Shown in pieces: positions 1-10,800 of a DNA stretch of 64,000 bases. Source of the stretch: Elysia crispata (Eukaryota; Mollusca; Gastropoda; Plakobranchidae); contig JAWDGP010004969.1 of NCBI GenBank assembly GCA_033675545.1, positions 17,501 through 81,500 of the forward strand, given 5' to 3'. Each line of letters starts with the position of its first letter. The first letter of the stretch is position 1. The position numbers and the translations under genes were made by a program. The notes beneath the pieces were generated by a model, which made no database searches, was not told the origin of the DNA, and saw nothing but the letters and a program-made list of their open reading frames with translations.

Positions 1-402
1 TACAATTCTGGCGTCTGGCCGAATGGTAGATACTGCATCCACAAAAAGGGGGGCTGCCCAGGAGGGTTTAATTCCGGTTACATCTCCTTCAAGACAGAAG
101 CTTGGGGAAATCTAGACTCGTTTGGTGGCAACACACCAGAGGGCGGCCCGACCAGAATGCACTTCTGCTGCATGACAACAGGCGATCCTACTGCGGCCAT
201 AGTTCTGCCGACTGCCCACCCTTTCTACCTGTACCAGTACGATGGCAGATGTCAGAAGGTCAAGGGTATGAAGGCTAGAGAGGAATACGTCCAGGTTCAC
301 ACCGAGACAGGCTCGTCTGGTACCAGCTACCACCCATACCTGCCGACAGTCAGCGCTGGCCATCTTGTGCGGCTTGAGCTCTGCTACTACACCAAACAGT
401 AA
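1..402 (+). CDS. ApeC-domain protein, 3' part only (5' end outside window)
   Basis: An open frame enters from the left edge in frame 1 and ends at TAA 400-402, giving 133 residues. It reads as the C-terminal half of an ApeC (apextrin C-terminal) domain: WPNGRYCIHKKGGCPGGF near the start, then the double cysteine HFCC, the stretch PFYLYQYDGRCQKVKGM, and the terminal LELCYY. These match, in order, the equivalent blocks of the complete ApeC protein at 2117-3403, but the two sequences are clearly diverged, so this is a paralogue and not a recent copy. ApeC domains occur in secreted invertebrate proteins; amphioxus members are reported to bind bacterial peptidoglycan components. Whether this gene also has an upstream Ig domain cannot be seen. 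A possible poly(A) signal lies about 200 bp past the stop. Confidence 0.85.
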   Translation, partial: YNSGVWPNGRYCIHKKGGCPGGFNSGYISFKTEAWGNLDSFGGNTPEGGPTRMHFCCMTTGDPTAAIVLPTAHPFYLYQYDGRCQKVKGMKAREEYVQVHTETGSSGTSYHPYLPTVSAGHLVRLELCYYTKQ

Positions 403-452
403 CTTCTTAGTCTCGTGCGGCTTGAGCTCTGCTACTATACCAAACAGTAACT
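364..452 (+). repeat. 48-bp tandem duplication of the ApeC gene 3' end
   Basis: The segment starting at 364 that encodes the last residues (RLELCYYTKQ) and the stop codon is repeated once at 412-452, offset by 48 bp with only a couple of base changes. The second copy keeps the same frame and its own TAA but lies after the first stop, so it is untranslated. Confidence 0.8.
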
Positions 453-598
453 CGTTAGCCGGTGCGCTAGCGGCTGGCTTAAGCATTCTACACTCGATTG
501 TTGGGCACTCAAAATAGTAAAAAAAAGAGCGGGGAGGGTGGGGGGATATGTGAGTTCAGTCCAAAAGACAATGTTACCATTACAGAGTGTTTACGTTT

Positions 599-604
599 AA
601 TAAA
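599..604 (+). promoter_or_regulatory. Candidate poly(A) signal AATAAA
   Basis: A canonical AATAAA lies about 200 bp after the stop of the left-edge ApeC gene, in a plausible place for its 3' end. This is a short motif and is supported by position only. Confidence 0.4.
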
Positions 605-750
605 TGTGTATGTCAGGCTCTGCTGCAACACAAAATATTGGTTGTAGAATTCTGAAAATTTTCTGGACGTTTCGTGATTACTCTCACCTGTTGAAGTATC
701 GGTATTCTAAGTGTGCGTCTCTATTTGTGCACCTGCCGCTCATTCCATCC

Positions 751-824
<74 letters not shown>

Positions 825-893
825 ATCTATCTATCTATCTATATCTCTCTATCTATCTATCTATCTATCTATCTGTCTATCTATCTATCTATA

Positions 894-946
<53 letters not shown>

Positions 947-951
947 CTCTC

Positions 952-998
<47 letters not shown>

Positions 999-1042
999 GT
1001 CTATCTATCTCTCTATCTATCTATATATCTATCTCTCTATCT
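751..1042 (+). repeat. (ATCT)n microsatellite
   Basis: About 290 bp of ATCT tetranucleotide repeat with scattered CTCT and TATA interruptions. The open frames reading as YLSIYLS repeats here are repeat artefacts. Confidence 0.95.
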
Positions 1043-2116
1043 TTTTTTTTATCTTTACATATCTCTTTCACTAGTCTCGACAGATGCAGGAGCAAACGCT
1101 TCGAAGAAGAAAGCCAATGATAATGTAGGATTTCTGCCCCTGCCTCAGTCGGTAACCAAAATTAAATTAATTTAAATGACATCATCTAGATCCAAACAGT
1201 TTCATGAATTCTCCGTACTGATTGGCACATTCAGAAGCTTCCAGATTGAATGCCTTTGTCCAAAAATGACGTTACACGCTTGGCTAAAATAATTTTGAAA
1301 TGATACTTTACACATTTCTTTACCACCAGTCCGGTTTCAAGAAAATTCAGTTTGATTTCTGGTGAAAAATTTCTGTTTGAAAAGAAAATTAACAATAATC
1401 GAATAAAATTTGTTGCCATCTTGTTATCTAATATTCAGATTTGGGCTGCTTTGGATGAAATACTCCAACTGCCTCAAAATAAAATAAATTTAAACAAAAA
1501 AAAATTGGTGTAATATTCAGCTAACTTTGAATTTGTATTTCGTTATTATAATTGTGTCTAATAAAAGTTTTTGGGTGTATTAATATTATAAACTGCTTTA
1601 TAACAAAAATCTGAATATTTTGATTTTGCTACAAGAATTTATAAATTCTTCCGTATTTTCCGTATGAAAATAAAAACGCTTTTTATTTTGTATTTAATAG
1701 TATGACTAAGAAACGTATCATTACTGCATGCAGTTTAAGACATGGAGACCTAGTAGACATTATTGAGGTTTATTTAGGTGAACACACAAAACTCTAAACA
1801 TTGTACAGCGTATGGCATTTGTAGAGTTTCATTTCCAAAATGGATGAATGCGAGAAGAGAAAGTGTGACAGTTGATGTGACAGTTGATGTGACATGTGAC
1901 ACATGGTTGGCAGAATGAGAAGTGCGGAGATCAAAGTCTAGAAGACTTGACACCTCTCCAGGCTCATGGTTCTGTTTTCTCAGCTCTCACTAGTCTGGCC
2001 GAGTTGTATTGTTTGATGATTAATGCCGCCAGCGGGCTAAAACAAAAACAAACAAACCCACCCATAATCAACATGTGACACTTAATGTGTGATCCTATGG
2101 CGCTTTCTCCCGACAG

Positions 2117-3403
2117 ATGGCCGGCACCACCATCTCGCTGACTGTCCCCTGCACACTCCTCGTTGTAGCTATGTTGTGCGGCTCTGGAGTGAGTTTTCTT
2201 GACGACACCAAAAAGTTGGTTTACAAGTTGAACCTCACACTAGAGCCGAAACTCGTGTCCAGAGCCCGCTCGGAGAACGTGAGGCTGCGGTGTGAGCCTG
2301 CCAGTTCCCAGACCGTCCAGCTGGAGAGGTTTTCAATCATAAGGATTCTCAAGCAGGACCCCTCTGACAGCACCGGCAACACCTGGGTCTCAATTATACA
2401 GAAAAAAAATGTCGAGGTGAAAAATGCGGTTTTAGAGTATGTGTGGCCAGTGGCCACGTCTGATACATTCGGTGTTTACCACTGTGACGCTATCGGCTTC
2501 ACAGCAGATCTAAGTATCGTGTCAGCCAATACTCCAGACATCGTGATCAAAATGGGCGGAGTGACAGCGAACGATCTCCTGGATGTGCTGCTGACGACTA
2601 AAGCTCGCCTGCAGGACAAAGTCAACAACAACACAATGGAGATCTCTGAAATCAATGACCAGCTGGAAGATCTCGCTGAGCAAGAGAGGAATAGATCGCG
2701 AGTGATCGATGATCGTCTGGCCACCTCAGAGCGCGCCAGAGACTCCGTGATGCACCGTCTGCTGTTCCCGGAAATCCCGTGGCCGAGTGGTCGGTACGCG
2801 CTGCTCCAGCCCGCCACCGGCTGTCCTCTGGACCTGAGGTTCTATGCTGGCAATACCGGGTACTTCACAATGCACGGAGAGTCCTCACAAGGCCATAGCA
2901 AGACATTTGCAAATCCAGAAACTCACTTGGCCAAACCCGTGGTAAACACATCTGGCAGCGATATTTTCGTCACGCTAAGGTTCTGTACATCGAACACGAT
3001 CGCCAATTCCATTCCCTGGCCCAAGGGAGAATACTGCATTCACAGCGTTGATAATAGCTGTCCGACGGGCTTCTCCAGGGGTAGCATTGCTGTGGATACG
3101 GAGGACACAAACAACAAGGACGCAAAGGGAGGCAATCATCCATATTATGCTCCATCAGACTTGAGGTTTTGCTGCATCAAATCTGGGGCGTACTCGAGCC
3201 CTATGGTGTTACCTACAGAAACACCTTTCTACTTGTACCGATACCAGAGTCCGTGCCAGGTGATTGCAGGCATGAAGGTTCAACTCGATTATTTTGAAAT
3301 CGGTGTAGAGTCGAGGTCCAACGCCGCGTCCGGAGCGTGTCCCTATTCTATCTTTAAAACGAAGTCGCGAAGGTTCGAGCTTTGTTACTATTCTAAAGAA
3401 TAA
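2117..3403 (+). CDS. Secreted Ig / coiled-coil / ApeC protein (FREP-like architecture)
   Basis: A 428-residue uninterrupted frame. Residues 1 to about 26 are a signal peptide (hydrophobic TLLVVAMLCG core). Residues 30-145 form an Ig-like domain: Cys59 in VRLRC, a Trp near 90, the EYVWP strand at 107-111, and the F-strand GVYHCDAIGF with Cys123. That last block resembles the Ig domains of gastropod FREP proteins. Residues 150-215 are charged and heptad-like (LLDVLLTTKARL, then EISEINDQLEDLAEQE), so probably a coiled coil. Residues 221-425 form an ApeC domain: WPSGRYALLQPATGCP, RFC at 288-290, WPKGEYCI at 301-308, FCC at 351-353, PFYLYRY at 370-376 and LCYY at 422-425. Possible N-glycosylation sites are N39, N171, N192 and N277. 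The ATG directly follows a splice-acceptor-like CAG, so a 5'-UTR intron is likely. Inferred role: extracellular, probably multimeric recognition protein of humoral immunity. Domain calls are firm; function is inferred. Confidence 0.92.
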   Translation: MAGTTISLTVPCTLLVVAMLCGSGVSFLDDTKKLVYKLNLTLEPKLVSRARSENVRLRCEPASSQTVQLERFSIIRILKQDPSDSTGNTWVSIIQKKNVEVKNAVLEYVWPVATSDTFGVYHCDAIGFTADLSIVSANTPDIVIKMGGVTANDLLDVLLTTKARLQDKVNNNTMEISEINDQLEDLAEQERNRSRVIDDRLATSERARDSVMHRLLFPEIPWPSGRYALLQPATGCPLDLRFYAGNTGYFTMHGESSQGHSKTFANPETHLAKPVVNTSGSDIFVTLRFCTSNTIANSIPWPKGEYCIHSVDNSCPTGFSRGSIAVDTEDTNNKDAKGGNHPYYAPSDLRFCCIKSGAYSSPMVLPTETPFYLYRYQSPCQVIAGMKVQLDYFEIGVESRSNAASGACPYSIFKTKSRRFELCYYSKE

Positions 3404-4075
3404 AAGAATGCGAGTCGCTAAAAACAATAGCTTGCCATGGTTAGAGCTTTTTGTTTGCTCTTGAGCAAAGAGAAAGGAGCTTTAAGTAGGTGTTAATTTT
3501 TAAATTTATTTTCTCATTCATTGCAGATCACATGGAAGAGTATAATCCGTAAAATCCAATCTATAGAATGAACAAATGTTTATACAGTTTAATATTTCAC
3601 AAAAAAACATGTCTTCATTTGCGATGGTGTAAACGTGTTTTCGTTGAAATCCTTTTTTTCAATATTCCTTATATTGATTCGTTTAGCTGAATTATTTCTT
3701 TCATAGTGTTAAACTCTTCACAAGTTTTACGAGTGGCCATTCCAAAAACCTTCTGATCTCGAGGGAAAGCAGCATAGAACAGAGAACCAATCAACAGGCG
3801 CATGCCGCTCGCACTACGATAGTGCCTGTCTGTTTGCCTGTCTATCTATTTGTTTGTTTGTATGCCTCTGTCTGTCTGTCTCTCTATATCTCTCTCTGTC
3901 GGTCTGTCTCTCTCTATTACTCTCTCTTTCTCTCTCTCTGTATCTCTCTCTCCCTCTCTATCTCTCTTCTCTATCTGTCTTTGTCTCTGTCTCTCTCTTC
4001 TCTTTCTGTCTGTCTGTCTGTCTCTCCTTTTTCTTTGTCTCTCTCTTCTGTGTGTGAGTCTCTCTGTCTCTCTCT

Positions 4076-4151
<76 letters not shown>

Positions 4152-4156
4152 TCAAC
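3404..4156. other. 3' flank of Ig-ApeC gene, then CT-rich DNA
   Basis: About 400 bp of AT-rich 3' flank with no canonical AATAAA noticed, followed from roughly 3830 by degenerate then pure CT repeat. No gene is seen. Confidence 0.5.
3834..4152 (+). repeat. CT-rich imperfect microsatellite ending in pure (CT)n
   Basis: Degenerate CTGT and CTCT repeats become a nearly pure CT run from about 4074. The translated S/L-rich frames are artefacts. Confidence 0.9.
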
Positions 4157-4579
4157 CCCTCTCAATGCTAGAGGGCGGTGTATTGTAACAATGACCTTTG
4201 TCTCCCCCCCCCCTCTCAATGCTAGAGTGCGGTGTATTGTAACAATGACCCTTGTCTCCCCCCCCCCCTCTCAATGCTAGAGGGCGGTGTATTGTAACAA
4301 TGACCTTTGTCTCCCCCCCCCCTCTCAATGCTAGAGGGCGGTGTATTGTAACAATGACCTTTGTCCCCCCCCCCTCTCAATGCTAGAGTGCGGTGTATTG
4401 TAACAATGACCTTTGTCTCCCCCCCTCCCAATGCTAGAGGGCGGTGTATGGTAACAATGACCTCTCTCTCTCTCTCTCTCCCTCTCAATGCTAGAGGGCG
4501 GTGTATTGTAACAATGACCTTTGTCTCCCCCCCCCCTCTCAATGCTAGAGTGCGGTGTATTGTAACAATGACCTTTGTC
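4157..4579 (+). repeat. About 54-bp minisatellite, 8 copies
   Basis: The motif TCAATGCTAGAG followed by GCGGTGTATTGTAACAATGA occurs at 4162, 4216, 4271, 4325, 4377, 4428, 4485 and 4539, separated by variable poly-C tracts. One unit has a CT run in place of the C tract. Confidence 0.95.
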
Positions 4580-5063
4580 AAGGACTGAACGATTAGAATA
4601 AGATTTGAACCCTAAGGTCACGTGACCACATGGGAATGCTTGCATAACACAACTTATCACTTTTTTATCGAGGGCATGTAAAGTGATACTTTTTTAAAAT
4701 ATCAATTTGGTGAAATTTGGATTGAGATAAACAAGTTATGTGGACCGAACGCTTGCATTTGCAGAAATTCAGATATTTTTATGATTCCTCTTGTTTATCA
4801 TTTGCTTTATGCTTGTTTTATATATTTACCTTGATTGTCTCCCTGTCTAACCAGATCTCATTGTTGTTGAAGTGGAACAAGGTGTTGCATGTAATCAAAC
4901 CTTCAATTGTTTTGTTGTCATTTTCTGATATATTACTCAGATATAAAATATCTTCGACTGCATCCTTACCAGAGATTGAATTTTGATCCATTTCCTAAAA
5001 GGAAAAAAAAGATTTATATTAGAAATCTTGCACGAAAAAGATCACTAAAAGTTGCAAAAGTAA

Positions 5064-5112
5064 CAACAACAAAAACAATAACAACAACAACTACAAAGAA
5101 GACAGCAGCAGC

Positions 5113-5147
<35 letters not shown>

Positions 5148-5155
5148 CTACAGCA
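5064..5155 (+). repeat. (CAA)n-type trinucleotide repeat
   Basis: Interrupted ACA/GCA/ACT triplets ending in a purer CAA run. Confidence 0.85.
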
Positions 5156-5520
5156 AACAGTGAGAGTGAGAGAGAGCATGAGTCAGAACTGCCAGTACAC
5201 TGCACATCAGGTCAAACAACCACTAACTCAACTCCATTCAGTGTAAGGTTACAATTCTTCTCTACATTTGGCCAGATTCTTTCTGCCAATACAATTTTTG
5301 TTGCTTTTTTTCATTTCTAATTTTATAATAACGGTTTAAACAAGACTAAAAAAAACTCTTCAGACAACAATGCAATAAAGCGCCTATATGCTTTTTTGTT
5401 CGAGTTCGCCTCTTCTTAATTTAGGCCTATGTATTTATTTATTTACTTATTCAGTAAGCAGATGGGATGATCACTTTATAGAGCAAATAATTCTCTGAGG
5501 CTTTACGCCATACAAGTTAC

Positions 5521-5524
<4 letters not shown>

Positions 5525-5590
<66 letters not shown>
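5525..5590 (+). repeat. (AT)n microsatellite
   Basis: Uninterrupted AT dinucleotide run of about 66 bp. Confidence 0.95.
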
Positions 5591-5593
<3 letters not shown>

Positions 5594-7898
5594 AGTGTTT
5601 CAGCCTGAATTAGTGTCTCCTGATCATTCTCGAGCTGATTTCCTTTCTCTGAAGTGCAGCTTTCATCAAAATTAATTTTAATCAAAGTCATACAAGTAAC
5701 TAGTTTTCTTGCAGACTTGGAGGCCACAAGTTTTCGAACCTGCATATGAAAAGATTTCGATGAGTCAGTAGCTAAAATAATCTTGAATAGACCTAAGTTA
5801 TGGCCAAAAAATGCGTGGACTTGACCTTTGCATGGCCAAAGAAATGTTGAGTAGATGTAAGTAAGAATAATTGTTAGCTCATCTAGTGAAATCTTAATCT
5901 TCGATTATTTATAAATCCCTTTCAACGCATTTTATCATTAAGGTTAAAGTGGATAAGCAGCCACGAGTTTCGAAGGCAAGGCATACCTAGGGACATTTTA
6001 TGCAGGCATTCACAGCCTTGTAATCAGCGTGAACAGAACTGCTAGCTCGGTAACTAGTTAGATCTTCTTGACAAAGAAATCCAGAAGACTTCCACCGGAG
6101 CTCTTAACTTGTTTTAGCGTAAACCTATGTATGAGCAGCACCTTAAAAACTACAAGGTCCAAAACCCCCATCAGTTTGCCGGGTTGGGGTGCGTGTGTGT
6201 ATTATCGATGGGCAAAAAGTCTACCAGATTCAAATCGAGTCTAGGCCTAGATTAGATTTTGAATCTAGATAGATTAAGAGTCTTTATTATTTTTTACATG
6301 TTTGGGCAGTCTAGCCTAAATATTTTTATCTAAATTAGATCTAGATCTAGATCACTCTAGAGATGTAAATCTAGATCTAATATTTTAGCTGAGAATAGGC
6401 TAACCTCCTATATCTTGTTTTGATAGTCCAACTCATTCGTATCGCCACGAGATTAAAAAATGAAAACAAACGTTGTGTTCGTTTCGCATTGAAAAACAAA
6501 CACAGATTTGTACGGCTAATTCAAATGTCTACTTAGCTCAATGATTTGTCTCGCATCCTTAATATGATTTATTTAGGGTCTTGAAATGTCGTTTTACAAA
6601 CCGTAAGACAACTTTGGGATTTCAAAATATGCCCAAGTAAAATCGCGTGGTCTAGATAAGCTTTTCCATACTTTTTTTGGATTTTATGGGCGGCCCACAA
6701 ATACCTGATGACCCAAAAGATTACGATCTTTATAATATGATACAGATTAAAAAAGTAGCACGAAATTTAACCAATCTAGATCTATAATGAAATTGTTTTT
6801 TGTTCTGAGTGCATATTGGTAATCATGAGGTATAAAACCCACCAAGATGAGTACCTTAGTGTACCGGTGCAAACTTTAAAATTTTAAGTCTGTTCTAGTT
6901 ACCCTGTACAAAGGAGGCAAGACGCCTATAGAGCTATATCTGTGTTAAAATAAACAAGAGAATCAGAGATGTGATGTAGGCTTATGTAAATGATTTTCTA
7001 GCTTATGTTATCTGGTAAGCCTAACGCCAATGGACCAACTTAGACCAGACAAGAGCAGATTTACCACATGACCTTTGTAAATGGCATGGTTTAACTCTAC
7101 GGGCATATTTAAAACAAAGAAGAGTCAGACCCATCCAGAATTTCAACCAAACAAAATCTAACTGTGCTGAGTAAACAAGGGAAATAATAAGTGGAAACAG
7201 AAAATTGAGAATTTAATTTCCTTGGCTCATCAAGCAATACAATAATGAACTCTCAAACTATTTTCCATGGAAAGCCAAACGAAGCAACAGCTTGAAAGCA
7301 TCTAGTTTCAAGTGATATTTGTTACTCTCGTATTAACTCAGCGCTGACTCTTTATATACATATTAAACTGTAGATATTGGTACAATTCTGAATCTACCGA
7401 TCACAAAAACTGAACAAAAGTCACCTTAAGATAAGACCAAACAAATGAGTTGACCAGAATCTGAAATTTACACTTTTCCCAACGCTACCTATTACATCTA
7501 GTATGGTTTATTTATTAATAAATTAGATGATTATCCAAAAACGAACGTTACGAAATAAAAAAAGGAAAAGAAATCAGTTGCTGTATCCTAGCAGAAGTGT
7601 CTAGCCGAGCATGATAGCAATTCTTAGGAAATACATGATAATTTTGTTTGTTTTGTCGAGATAGATGGAACAAAAATAAAATGATCGCCTCGAGTTGTCG
7701 CTTGTTTGATAGTTCACGTCATGGAATTGTGTCGTCTTAACCTGCTATGCCTGGTAATTGATTTACTATTAAACTGCCGATCTGTGTGACAGCTTGGAGT
7801 TTTTTATCTTATACATATTTTTACAGAATTTAAAAGATAGTACGACTAGCCGTCAACATACTGACAAGAAACAGGAGAGCCCGTCTGTGCACCAGAAA

Positions 7899-10800
7899 AG
7901 GATTATCTTCTCTAGAACCGAGACGCTCGGATGGAAGTGTAGAGAGAGGGGGAAAGTTTAGCGCAGCTAACAGGATTATCTTCTTTAGAACCGACGCTCG
8001 GATGGAAGTGTAGAGAGAGGGGGAAAGTTTAGCGTAGCTAACAGGATTATCTTCTTTAGAACCGACGCTCGGATGGAAGTGTAGAGACAGGGGGAAAGTT
8101 TAGCGCAGCTAACAGGATTATCTTCTTTAGAACCGACGCTCGGATGGAAGTGTAGAGAGAGGGGGAAAGTTTAGCGCAGCTAACAGGATTATCTTCTTTA
8201 GAACCGACGCTCGGATGGAAGTGTAGAGAGAGGGGGAAAGTTTAGCGCAGCTAACAGGATTATCTTCTTTAGAACCGACGCTCGGATGGAAGTGTAGAGA
8301 GAGGGGGAAAGTTTAGCGCAGCTAACAGGATTATCTTCTTTAGAACCGACGCTCGGATGGAAGTGTAGAGAGAGGGGGAAAGATGAGCGCAGCTAACAGG
8401 ATTATCTTCTTTAGAACCGACGCTCGGATGGAAGTGTAGAGAGAGGGGGAAAGTTTAGCGCAGCTAACAGGATTATCTTCTTTAGAACCGACGCTCGGAT
8501 GGAAGTGTAGAGAGAGGGGAAAAGTTTAGCGCAGCTAACAGGATTATCTTCTTTAGAACCGACGCTCGGATGGAAGTGTAGAGAGAGGGGGAAAGTTTAG
8601 CGCAGCTAACAGGATTATCTTCTTTAGAACCGACGCTCGGATGGAAGTGTAGAGAGAGGGGAAAGTTTAGCGCAGCTAACAGGATTATCTTCTTTAGAAC
8701 CGACGCTCGGATGGAAGTGTAGATTGAGGGGGAAAGTTTAGCGCAGCTAACAGGATTATCTTCTTTAGAACCGACGCTCGGATGGAAGTGTAGAGAGAGG
8801 GGGAAAGTTTAGCGTAGCTAACAGGATTATCTTCTTTAGAACCGACGCTCGGATGGAAGTGTAGAGAGAGGGGGAAAGTTTAGCGCAGCTAACAGGATTA
8901 TCTTCTTTAGAACCGACGCTCGGATGGAAGTGTAGAGAGAGGGGAAAGTTTAGCGCAGCTAACAGGATTATCTTCTTTAGAACCGACGCTCGGATGGAAG
9001 TGTAGAGAGAGGGGGAAAGTTTAGCGCAGCTAACAGGATTATCTTCTTTAGAACCGACGCTCGGATGGAAGTGTAGAGAGAGGGGGAAAGTTTAGCGCAG
9101 CTAACAGGATTATCTTCTCTAGAACCGAGACGCTCGGATGGAAGTGTAGAGAGAGGGGGAAAGTTTAGCGCAGCTAACAGGATTATCTTCTTTAGAACCG
9201 ACGCTCGGATGGAAGTGTAGAGAGAGGGGGAAAGTTTAGCGCAGCTAACAGGATTATCTTCTTTAGAACCGACGCTCGGATGGAAGTGTAGAGAGAGGGG
9301 GAAAGTTTAGCGCAGCTAACAGGATTATCTTCTTTAGAACCGACGCTCGGATGGAAGTGTAGAGGGGGAAAGTTTAGCTCAGCTAACAGGATTATCTTCT
9401 TTAGAACCGACGCTCGGATGGAAGTGTAGAGAGAGGTGGAAAGTTTAGCGTAGCTAACAGGATTATCTTCTTTAGAACCGACGCTCGGATGGAAGTGTAG
9501 AGAGAGGGGAAAAGTTTAGCGCAGCTAACAGGATTATCTTCTCTAGAACCGAGACGCTCGGATGGAAGTGTAGAGAGAGGGGGAAAGTTTAGCGCAGCTA
9601 ACAGGATTATCTTCTTTAGAACCGACGCTCGGATGGAAGTGTAGAGAGAGGGGGAAAGTTTAGCGCAGCTAACAGGATTATCTTCTTTAGAACCGACGCT
9701 CGGATGGAAGTGTAGAGAGAAAGGGAAAGTTTAGCGCAGCTTACAGGATTATCTTCTTTAGAACCGACGCTCGGATGGAAGTGTAGAGAGAGAAGGAAAG
9801 TTTAGCGCAGCTAACAGGATTATCTTCTTTAGAACCGACGCTCGGATGGAAGTGTAGAGAGAAAGGGAAAGTTTAGCGCAGCTTACAGGATTATCTTCTT
9901 TAGAACCGACGCTCGGATGGAAGTGTAGCTAACAGGACCATCTTCTTAGAGAGTTTATCTTCTTTAGAACCGACGCTCGGATGGAAGTGTAGAGAGAGAG
10001 GGAAAGTTTAGCGCAGCTAACAGGATTATCTTCTTTAGAACCGACGCTCGGATGGAAGTGTAGAGAGAGGGGAAAGTTTAGCGCAGCTAACAGGATTATC
10101 TTCTTTAGAACCGACGCTCGGATGGAAGTGTAGAGAGAGGGGACAAGTTTAGCGCAGCTAACAGGATTATCTTCTTTAGAACCGACGCTCGGATGGAAGT
10201 GTAGAGAGAGGGGAAAGTTTAGCGCAGCTAACAGGATTATCTTCTTTAGAACCGACGCTCGGATGGAAGTGTAGAGAGAGGGGGAAAGTTTAGCGCAGCT
10301 AACAGGATTATCTTCTTTAGAACCGACGCTCGGAGGGAAGTGTGTGGAGAGGGGGAAAGTTTAGCGCAGCTAACAGGATTATCTTCTTTAGAACCGACGC
10401 TCGGATGGAAGTGTAGAGAGAGGGGAAAGTTTAGCGCAGCTAACAGGATTATCTTCTTTAGAACCGACGCTCGGATGGAAGTGTAGAGAGAGGGGAAAGT
10501 TTAGCGCAGCTAACAGGATTATCTTCTTTAGAACCGACGCTCGGATGGAAGTGTAGAGAGAGGGGGAAAGTTTAGCGCAGCTAACAGGATTATCTTCTTT
10601 AGAACCGACGCTCGGATGGAAGTGTAGAGAGAGGGGGAAAGTTTAGCGCAGCTAACAGGATTATCTTCTTTAGAACCGACGCTCGGATGGAAGTGTAGAG
10701 AGAGGGGAAAGTTTAGCGCAGCTAACAGGATTATCTTCTTTAGAACCGACGCTCGGATGGAAGTGTAGAGAGAGGGGGAAAGTTGAACGCAGCTAACAGG

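Larger units (their letters stand above)
403..2116. other. Intergenic region between two ApeC genes
   Basis: Apart from the 48-bp duplication, the poly(A) candidate and the ATCT microsatellite, no gene is recognised. From about 1870 a short TGATGTGACAGT-type sequence is repeated a few times. The region ends in a pyrimidine-rich stretch with CAG directly before the ATG at 2117, which suggests that at least its right part is a 5'-UTR intron of the next gene. Confidence 0.5.
4580..7898. other. Non-coding AT-rich region
   Basis: No gene is recognised. It contains a CAA-type repeat (about 5064-5155), an AT repeat (5525-5590) and a cluster of CTAGAT-type words around 6230-6380. A minus-strand open stretch at about 5600-5740 follows an acceptor-like CAG but has no donor and no recognisable homology. 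Confidence 0.5.

Noticed and set aside
604..1175. YLSIYLS-repeat frames
   Set aside because: Direct translation of the ATCT microsatellite.
5503..5745. Minus-strand open stretch VRKLVASKSARKLVTCMTLI after an acceptor-like CAG
   Set aside because: No donor before the AT repeat, no start, no recognisable family; too short to call an exon.
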